Shown piece by piece: positions 44,653-51,237 of a stretch of DNA of 51,237 nucleotides (its first letter is position 1; each line of letters starts with the position of its first letter). Location of the stretch: positions 1 through 51,237 of the IMG/VR virus record IMGVR_UViG_3300042402_004449. The stretch is one strand, 5' to 3'. The position numbers and the translations under genes were made by a program. Origin of the DNA: a virus. The notes beneath the pieces were generated by a model. The model did not search any database. It was not told where the DNA came from and saw only the letters and a list, made by a program, of their open reading frames with translations.

Positions 44653-47600
44653 ATGTCTAATCCATCAAACCTATATGCAGAAAAAGTCTTTGCTGAGCAT
44701 CCGACTGGTCTATGGGCATTGGATGACAAGTCAGACTATGTTTCCCTTATTTCAGAAAACCAGAGAAATCTTATAAACTGGACTGTTACTGGTGGAACAT
44801 TTATTGAGTACCAAGAGTCAGTAGATGAGCCATTTACATCTAGTTATGTTGGTAAAATAACTGCCATACCAACAGATAGTGAATCAGCATCTATTGTTGC
44901 AATAAGCGAAAACATTATAAATTTAAATGAATTAAATGAATATTTAAGAACGTTTTCAGTTGCAGGATATTTTTATTCTGAAAGTGCTTATATTGCTGGT
45001 TTTGAAATTGGATATCAGTATACCGACACTACAAGTGGTCAAGACATAACTAATTTAAAAAATTATGACACAGTTATAAACAATAGTTGGATTTTTATAT
45101 CAGAAACTTTTGATACTCCTCCAGACAATACAGATTTAAGACTTGTTTTTAAAATAAATTTTATTGGAGGATCAGAGACAGAGGATGTGTTTTTTGTTAA
45201 TGGAATAAGTATTGGGCAATGGTCAGAAGAGTTTGCGTCAACATCTCTTGGGGTTGATCCAATAGACATTCCTTCTTCAATTTCACTTGCACCACAAAAA
45301 GCAATTGTTGCAAAGTGCTATGGACTACAAGAACTAGATGGGTACTATTTAGTTTCTGATAACATGATTAAAGCAAAGAATTCTGGAATCCCAATTGTTT
45401 ATGGAACATCAGGAATCACAACTATGTATCCAAATGCAGATATTCCATCACTGATAATTCCTGGCGTTGGGCTTTTAAATGAGTCTGGGAAATTTAGACA
45501 GTATACTTTTGAGGCTTGGATAAGAATAAACTCATACAGCAATGATAAAAAAAGAATAGTTGGCCCTGTTTCATCAGAAGATGGAATCTATGTAGACGGT
45601 CCATCGATAGGTTTAAAAATAGGAAATAATTATGGAGCATACTACGTTGGCGAATGGACAAGGCCAATGCTTGTTCATATGCGTGTTGGAAAAGATACAT
45701 CCTCTCTTCTTATAAATGGACAAGAAGTTATATCTTTAAACTATATAACAGAATCACTTTCTTTGCCATCTATGCTAGATGAAAACGGCAAAGATCAAGA
45801 TTGGATAGGGTTCTACGCACACGACGACATATATCCCATAGAGGTTGATTGTATTGGAATTTATCCATACACAGTCTCATCAGCACTAGCAAAAAGAAGA
45901 TTTGTATTTGGTCAGGGTGTAGATATTCCAGAAAACATTAATACATCTTATAGTGGAACTTCTGTTTTTATTGATTATTCTTTTGCAGACTACACATCAA
46001 ATTATTCTTATCCAGGTATTGGTTCTTGGTCTCAAGGCTTTAATGATAATACATCAATAGTAAATAGATCACTTTCTGTTCTACCTCATCCGCTTCCAAA
46101 GATAGTCTTGTCATCAAAAACAGAAGAAGAACTTCTGTTAGATTGCAAACTAATTCAAACTTCAGATACAAGAGATTTCTTTTCTTTTAGACCAAATTCT
46201 TCTTGGAGTCAAGTTTCTGCATATATGTTTTTTGAAAACTTTGACTTTATAAATACTCCTGTTTCCGCATTTTATGGATGCTTTAGATTGCCACAAACAT
46301 CATCATCAGTACAAACTTTGTTTAGAATTGAAAAAGAAAACACAAATAGTTATTTCTTGATACAACTTTTAAACAATCAAATATCTTATATAATAAACTA
46401 TAATGGAATTTCAGAAACAATTTACTCTCCTTTAGTTGCAGAGCCAGGAGAGTTGGTAGATATAGGCCTTAATATTCCATCATTTGTTTCAAGATTTGGA
46501 AATCCAGCATCAGACTTTTTTGGATCATTATCAGATTTAAGAATGTATGTTGGTGGAGATAAAAACGGAACATCAACATTTACTGGAAAAATATATAGCA
46601 TTGGGCTATGCACAAAGTATAACTTTCAAAAGATTAGGTCTTTGTTTAACGAAATAGGCGTTCCAGTTTGGAACGAAGATCTCTTTGCTATTTATCAAAA
46701 TAATCAATTGATAAATGTAGACGGAGGAATTGATACAACATCTATGCCACCTTACGGAGGAATAACAGACACAGCAAATGGAGCAATTTCTGGCGGTGGG
46801 GTATTTATTCTTGACGAGGACTATCTTGTTGATCATGTTGCAAGTTATACACTTGTACCAGATACAGTTTTTGATACATATAAACTTACAGTGTCTTCAA
46901 GTGCTTATTGGGAAGATCAACTGCCACTAACATATTTTGCAGAGTCTGTTCTAGACAAAAGAGGCGATCAGTACTTTGATCTTGACTTCATACAGTTTAA
47001 TGTCGATTACCCTGTAACATCAAAAACTATAGCAATAGAGACAGATCCAGAAAGTTGGACATATGCAGAGTTAGCAAACGAGTACGGTGTGCCATTTCAA
47101 AGAACATATACTTCTTTGGACAATTACTTGTTTACTGGATATAACGATTACGAAGATTTGAAAAACAAGATTTCAAAAGATTACAGATATGATACAGATG
47201 GTGCACTTGTAAAAACATATGTAACTTTTCAGTATACAGAATTGGGGGCAAACCAAACTTATTTTTATTTTACAAAAACAGAAAGACCGTCTAGAGATGG
47301 AGTCCTTGTTCCTGGATCAGACTGGATGACAACAAAATATGAGGTTGTGGATAATATGATTATATATCCACCAAAAGGTGTAGACTTTAATGATTTATCA
47401 ATTGTGACGCATATTGAAATAAATGTCAAAGATTCGGAAGTTAATAATGTTGAAATTAAAAAACTTTCTTATGCATCTCAAGCACTTAATGAGTCGGACT
47501 CTAGTCCAATAGGAACAAGATTTGGAACACCCATATACCCATATACTAAGACTGGAATTTATTATGACTTTAAAAAAGACAATCCATTTTCAATTTATAC

Positions 47601-48369
47601 AGGATCATCCCCATATCTCTATTTAACAAAAACAAGTGGAATTCAGTTAAAAGGAAAATATGATCCACATGTAAATCGTGGCCTTTTGATTCCAGTAAAT
47701 GAAAGCAGGGCTGAAGGATTTAAGATCATAGCAATGCAGATGGCAGTAAGATTTGATGGAGACTACTTTCCATATGCACCAACACAAATATTTGAAATAC
47801 AAAGTAAAGATTCTTATATAAAGTTTTATATGGTTGCCAGCGATCCTACTGGAAGAAGAGCAAAAATTTATGCAATAGATGCAAGAACAGGCCTTGTTCA
47901 AAATGGTATTGGTTTTTATTGGAATGGTAAAATTGTAAAAGAGCCAGTTCTTACTCTACAAGAGTGGGGATTCCTTGGAATCAACTTTTCAAACAGTCTT
48001 AACTTTTCATTTTTTGAGGGTGCGGTAAGACTAACAGGTCCATTATTGTTTAATAGCATATCCTATTATCAGTCTACGAATTTACAAGAAGTCCAGAGTA
48101 TATCTGAAAGACCTTGGTTTAGAGTAAAGGTTCTTGGATCTTACGGTCTTGACTGGGAATTTTGGGATAATGGCTCATTTAACTGGAACAAAGTCCTTGT
48201 TTTGTCAGAAACTAGTTATTATGGGGTAAACCCATCAGACGTATATAAGAGTTATACAGGAACAAATAAGATTATTGTAGATGATAGTCGACCAATTAGT
48301 ATTGGGCAATACTCTTATACTGTGTTTACTGACATAAATTGGAATCAGTTCGTACAAGATCCAGTATGA
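44653..48369 (+). CDS. large LamG/lectin-like structural protein, 1238 aa
   Basis: HPTGLWALDD at residues 16-25 is typical of actinophage minor structural proteins. Several beta-sandwich segments (YTFEAWIRINSY, then IGLKIGNNYGAYYVGEW, LVHMRVGKDTSSLLINGQEV) have the concanavalin/LamG pattern; others recur near 590-660 and 1000-1160. Beta-rich with few Cys. Probably a tail-tip or fibre protein that binds surface sugars. It lies between the reductase and the portal gene, away from the fibre blocks. Confidence 0.65.
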   Translation: MSNPSNLYAEKVFAEHPTGLWALDDKSDYVSLISENQRNLINWTVTGGTFIEYQESVDEPFTSSYVGKITAIPTDSESASIVAISENIINLNELNEYLRTFSVAGYFYSESAYIAGFEIGYQYTDTTSGQDITNLKNYDTVINNSWIFISETFDTPPDNTDLRLVFKINFIGGSETEDVFFVNGISIGQWSEEFASTSLGVDPIDIPSSISLAPQKAIVAKCYGLQELDGYYLVSDNMIKAKNSGIPIVYGTSGITTMYPNADIPSLIIPGVGLLNESGKFRQYTFEAWIRINSYSNDKKRIVGPVSSEDGIYVDGPSIGLKIGNNYGAYYVGEWTRPMLVHMRVGKDTSSLLINGQEVISLNYITESLSLPSMLDENGKDQDWIGFYAHDDIYPIEVDCIGIYPYTVSSALAKRRFVFGQGVDIPENINTSYSGTSVFIDYSFADYTSNYSYPGIGSWSQGFNDNTSIVNRSLSVLPHPLPKIVLSSKTEEELLLDCKLIQTSDTRDFFSFRPNSSWSQVSAYMFFENFDFINTPVSAFYGCFRLPQTSSSVQTLFRIEKENTNSYFLIQLLNNQISYIINYNGISETIYSPLVAEPGELVDIGLNIPSFVSRFGNPASDFFGSLSDLRMYVGGDKNGTSTFTGKIYSIGLCTKYNFQKIRSLFNEIGVPVWNEDLFAIYQNNQLINVDGGIDTTSMPPYGGITDTANGAISGGGVFILDEDYLVDHVASYTLVPDTVFDTYKLTVSSSAYWEDQLPLTYFAESVLDKRGDQYFDLDFIQFNVDYPVTSKTIAIETDPESWTYAELANEYGVPFQRTYTSLDNYLFTGYNDYEDLKNKISKDYRYDTDGALVKTYVTFQYTELGANQTYFYFTKTERPSRDGVLVPGSDWMTTKYEVVDNMIIYPPKGVDFNDLSIVTHIEINVKDSEVNNVEIKKLSYASQALNESDSSPIGTRFGTPIYPYTKTGIYYDFKKDNPFSIYTGSSPYLYLTKTSGIQLKGKYDPHVNRGLLIPVNESRAEGFKIIAMQMAVRFDGDYFPYAPTQIFEIQSKDSYIKFYMVASDPTGRRAKIYAIDARTGLVQNGIGFYWNGKIVKEPVLTLQEWGFLGINFSNSLNFSFFEGAVRLTGPLLFNSISYYQSTNLQEVQSISERPWFRVKVLGSYGLDWEFWDNGSFNWNKVLVLSETSYYGVNPSDVYKSYTGTNKIIVDDSRPISIGQYSYTVFTDINWNQFVQDPV

Positions 48370-48375
48370 TATGGT
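48370..48375 (+). promoter_or_regulatory. -10-like box, leaderless spacing
   Basis: TGA-TATGGT with six bases to the ATG at 48382. TATACT also overlaps, one base before the ATG. Confidence 0.35.
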
Positions 48376-48381
48376 ATACTT

Positions 48382-48774
48382 ATGGATATGGATTCACTAA
48401 TAGACCCAAAAACTGGTCAACCAATTGTAAAAAATGTTAGACGACAAGTCATTGAAAAGAACTATGACTGGGGCCTTTATGTGTACAAGAAGGCAAATGG
48501 TAAATGGTTTACAGATGGAAATGGCTCAGTGCTTAATATTCCCTCAGACAAAAATGACATTTCTAGAATTGCAGAATTAAAAAAGACTGCAATGTATTAT
48601 GGTGATCCAGGAGACGGTACATGCGTATTTGTACCAGGTTTGACAAGAGTAAGCGAAGAAGAATACTCAGAGCAAGTTGACAGATTAAAGGCTGGACTTA
48701 TTCCTTCTCTAAACGATCTTGGCGCTGTTCAGGCAGCAAAAGATACTATTGCTAAATATGGAGACGAGGACTAA
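48382..48774 (+). CDS. hypothetical head-region protein, 130 aa
   Basis: No family recognised. Contains a YVYKKANGKWFTDGNGSVLNIP segment early and a helical acidic C-terminus. Two bases before the portal gene, so probably a head or connector accessory protein. Confidence 0.55.
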   Translation: MDMDSLIDPKTGQPIVKNVRRQVIEKNYDWGLYVYKKANGKWFTDGNGSVLNIPSDKNDISRIAELKKTAMYYGDPGDGTCVFVPGLTRVSEEEYSEQVDRLKAGLIPSLNDLGAVQAAKDTIAKYGDED

Positions 48775-48776
48775 TC

Positions 48777-50369
48777 ATGCAAGATAATGAATACGAAATC
48801 GGTGCAAGAATTGATGAAGCAGCAAAGAAAGACGATACGTTTGCAAAGTCTGATCCATTTAATGGCAACTGGGAAACGTTAAAAACTTTAGATGGTTTGG
48901 ATGCAAACTTTAAAAGACGTACAAGCAGAATGTCAACCAAAATGGTTGAGCCAACAACACAATACACAACTGCAGCACTTGCTGGAAAAAGCGGTATTGA
49001 TGGAGCACAGTCAAAAGAGATAAACCCAGGACTAGTGTATGTAAATGGCTACGGAATGTTTGACGTAATTACACCACCATGGAATCTTTATGAATTAGCA
49101 AACTATTACGACACATCATTTGCAAACCACGCAGCAATTGATGCAAAAGTTGAAAACATTGTTGGTCTTGGTTACGAGTTCAAAGTTTCTCCAAGAACAA
49201 TGATGAGACTAGAGGCATCAGAAGATAATAGTGCAACACAGAAGGCACGAAAGAGAATTGAAAGAGCAAAGATTGAGATGCGTGATTGGTTAGAAAGCCT
49301 AAATGACGATGACTCTTTTACAGCCACAATGGAAAAGGTTTATACAGACCTACAGTCAACAGGAAATGGTTACTTGGAAATTGGAAGAACAACTCGTGGA
49401 GAAATTGGATACGTTGGACACATACCAGCAACAACAATGCGAGTACGAAGAATCAAGGATGGATATGTTCAAATCATTGGAAACAAGATTGTTTACTTCC
49501 GTAACTTTGGAGCAAAGAATCAGAACCCACTAACCACAGATGCTAGACCAAATGAGATAATCCACTTTAAGCAGTATTCACCTCTAAACACATTCTACGG
49601 AGTGCCAGACATTATGTCGGCGATTAACTCACTACATGGAGACTCTCTTGCTTCACAATATAACATTGACTATTTTGCAAACAAAGCAGTTCCACGATAC
49701 GTTGTAACATTAAAAGGTGCGAAACTTTCTGGAGATGCAGAAGACAAGATGTTTAGATTCTTGCAGACAAGTCTCAGGGGGCAGTCTCACAGAACGCTAT
49801 ATATTCCACTTCCAGGTGATAGCGAAAACAATAAAGTTGAATTTAAAATGGAGCCCATCGAAGACGGTATACAGGACGGCTCATTTAAAGAGTATCGTAA
49901 GCAAAACCGTGATGATATCCTTGTAGCACATCAAGTGCCACTATCTAAACTTGGGGGTGGCGATTCTGGATCTATTGCAGCAGCACTTGCACAGGATCGT
50001 ACCTTTAAGGAGCAGGTTGCAAGACCAGCCCAAAGACAACTTGAAAAAATGATCAATAAAATCATTCGTGAAAAAACAGACATTATTGAATTTGTGTTTA
50101 ACGAGTTAACACTTACTGACGAAATTGCTCAGTCTCAAATCCTTGAGCGTTATGTTAAGAATCAGATCATGACTCCTAACGAAGCAAGAGTTGTTTTGGA
50201 TATGCCACAGAGAGATGGTGGCGATGAGGTCTTAGATCTAAGCCCAGCAGCATCGGCGGAAGCAAGAACAACAAGATCAAGAGATGCAGAAAGAACAAAT
50301 ACAAATTCTGACAGCACCTCAACAGTTGCTGGCAGGGCACCAAAGGGAGAGGGACGACAAACTCCATAA
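48777..50369 (+). CDS. phage portal protein (PBSX/SPP1-like), 530 aa
   Basis: Residues about 100-420 follow the portal plan: PPWNLYELANYYDTSFANHAAIDAKV, later GNGYLEIGR, HFKQYSPLNTFYGVPD, then SQYNIDYFANKAVPRYV and VAHQVPLSKLGGGDSGS. It forms the dodecameric DNA entry ring of the head. The prohead protease follows, the usual order. The C-terminal 50 residues are Ser/Thr/Arg-rich and disordered. Confidence 0.9.
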   Translation: MQDNEYEIGARIDEAAKKDDTFAKSDPFNGNWETLKTLDGLDANFKRRTSRMSTKMVEPTTQYTTAALAGKSGIDGAQSKEINPGLVYVNGYGMFDVITPPWNLYELANYYDTSFANHAAIDAKVENIVGLGYEFKVSPRTMMRLEASEDNSATQKARKRIERAKIEMRDWLESLNDDDSFTATMEKVYTDLQSTGNGYLEIGRTTRGEIGYVGHIPATTMRVRRIKDGYVQIIGNKIVYFRNFGAKNQNPLTTDARPNEIIHFKQYSPLNTFYGVPDIMSAINSLHGDSLASQYNIDYFANKAVPRYVVTLKGAKLSGDAEDKMFRFLQTSLRGQSHRTLYIPLPGDSENNKVEFKMEPIEDGIQDGSFKEYRKQNRDDILVAHQVPLSKLGGGDSGSIAAALAQDRTFKEQVARPAQRQLEKMINKIIREKTDIIEFVFNELTLTDEIAQSQILERYVKNQIMTPNEARVVLDMPQRDGGDEVLDLSPAASAEARTTRSRDAERTNTNSDSTSTVAGRAPKGEGRQTP

Positions 50370-50391
50370 TGTCCAATATGTCCAATATGTG
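50369..50391. repeat. tandem ATGTCC, 9-bp spacing
   Basis: ATGTCC at 50369 and 50378 and a degenerate ATGTGA at 50387, each nine bases apart, just upstream of the protease promoter. Same spacing as at 3655, 9945 and 15858. Confidence 0.45.
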
Positions 50392-50412
50392 ATATATGTA
50401 TAAAAGGGGGTT

Positions 50413-50418
50413 TATAAT
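50413..50418 (+). promoter_or_regulatory. -10 box of the protease promoter
   Basis: TATAAT with six bases to a GTG at 50425, three to the ATG at 50422; overlapping second TATAAT at 50418. Confidence 0.5.
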
Positions 50419-50421
50419 ATA

Positions 50422-51237
50422 ATGGTGAGCAATGTATCCAAAGCCCATTGGAATTCAGATGGGGAAAATCTTCGTCTTTCAATGCCTTTTAACAAGGTAG
50501 ATAAAGAGCGTCGTATCGTTTCAGGTTTTGCATCACTAGACAACCTTGACAAGCAAATGGATATTGTTACATCAGAAGCATCAATGAATGCGTTTGCAAA
50601 GTTTCGTGGGAACATCAGAGAAATGCATCAGCCATTAGCAGTTGGCAAGATGGTTAACTTTAAAGAAGATAAGTATTTCGATCCAGAAACAAAGAAGTTC
50701 TACAAGGGTGTATTTGTTTCAGCATATGTATCAAAGGGTGCACAAGATACATGGGAAAAAGTTCTAGATGGAACTTTGACTGGTTTTTCTATTGGTGGAC
50801 GAATGAACAAGTGGGATGACGGTTATGATGAGAAGTCAGACTCACAGATTAGAATTATTAAAGATTATGATTTGGTTGAGTTGAGTCTTGTAGATTCCCC
50901 AGCAAATCAGTTTGCAAATATTGTATCAGTTGAGAAGGTTGATGGCGTAGATGTTATCAAGGCAGACTCAACAGTGCTAGAAAATGTTTTTTACGATAAA
51001 GAAAGTGGAATTGTTATATCATCTGAAAACGAGTCAGAACTTAGCCCCGTTACTGGAGAGCAGATGGAAAATATAGGGTTCGTTGAAAAAACGGATGATG
51101 AAAAAACAACAATGATAAAATTCTTAGTTGATAGTGCTAAAGGCATTAATACTTCTAAGATTAACAAGGAGGTACAACCTATGACAAAATCAAAAACACA
51201 AGTTGAAAAGACAGATGTAGTTGAAGATGTTGTGGTC
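50422..51237 (+). CDS. prohead protease, XkdF-like, partial (272 codons, cut by window end)
   Basis: FASLDNLDKQMDIVTSEA, REMHQPLAVGKMV (H69), and GTLTGFSIGGRM (S123) match the catalytic His and Ser of phage prohead proteases of the XkdF kind. It trims capsid and scaffold during head maturation. No stop before 51237, so it is longer than the protease core, perhaps carrying a scaffold-like tail (Glu/Lys-rich from about 200). The start could be the ATG or the GTG one codon later, which would be leaderless. Confidence 0.85.
   Translation, partial: MVSNVSKAHWNSDGENLRLSMPFNKVDKERRIVSGFASLDNLDKQMDIVTSEASMNAFAKFRGNIREMHQPLAVGKMVNFKEDKYFDPETKKFYKGVFVSAYVSKGAQDTWEKVLDGTLTGFSIGGRMNKWDDGYDEKSDSQIRIIKDYDLVELSLVDSPANQFANIVSVEKVDGVDVIKADSTVLENVFYDKESGIVISSENESELSPVTGEQMENIGFVEKTDDEKTTMIKFLVDSAKGINTSKINKEVQPMTKSKTQVEKTDVVEDVVV

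Overview
The window is a piece of a tailed double-stranded DNA phage genome (portal, prohead protease, many tail-fibre genes, lysin, ribonucleotide reductase, tRNA, dozens of tiny overlapping genes). It is AT-rich. An actinobacterial host, perhaps a freshwater or marine lineage, is an inference. It rests on the GP88-family and DUF932 genes, leaderless mRNAs, CRP/GlxR-type sites and a monomeric B12-dependent ribonucleotide reductase. The marine-phage-like fibre and 2-oxoglutarate oxygenase genes suggest an aquatic phage.

Layout. (1) 8-11316, minus strand: the early arm, with about 37 small genes in short operons of overlapping reading frames, plus tRNA-Asp. Its gaps carry a repeated regulatory cassette, read in the direction of transcription: a conserved hairpin, CCTAGG motifs, paired perfect DnaA boxes, a CRP-type palindrome TGTGA-N6-TCACA, then a promoter with TTGTCAG exactly 10 bp before TANNNT. 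(2) 11663-12741, plus: a putative P-loop/sulfotransferase-like gene and two tiny genes, two of the three carrying CCxxCxC motifs. (3) 12738-15395, minus: a six-gene operon with a sulfotransferase, an Asp/Asn-hydroxylase-like protein and a DHH-like phosphoesterase. (4) 15428-27969, plus: a small membrane protein, a hairpin leader RNA, collagen-like and Pro-Thr-repeat fibre genes, then a sugar/protein-modification operon (HAD-nucleotidyltransferase fusion, glycosyltransferase, GDPD, two 2OG-Fe(II) oxygenases, radical SAM/SPASM, GT60-type GlcNAc transferase, epimerase). (5) 28016-28579, minus: a secreted lysozyme-like lysin. (6) 28683-36289, plus: a second fibre block ending in a fibronectin-III protein with a Phe-Phe-Pro repeat. 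(7) 36409-42478, plus: six more 2OG-Fe(II) oxygenases, two related DUF6065-like genes and a domain-fusion gene. (8) 42594-51237, plus: ribonucleotide reductase, a 1238-residue structural protein, portal and prohead protease, cut by the window edge.

How it may work together. Eight prolyl-4-hydroxylase-like oxygenases and a transferase of the family that glycosylates hydroxyproline lie beside genes for collagen-like, (Pro-Thr)n and (Phe-Phe-Pro)n fibres. The most attractive hypothesis is a phage-encoded system that hydroxylates and then glycosylates its own proline-rich fibres. In the early arm, host factors (CRP/GlxR and DnaA) may tune transcription or replication. At least a dozen genes on both strands have a -10 box exactly six bases before the start codon, which predicts leaderless mRNAs.
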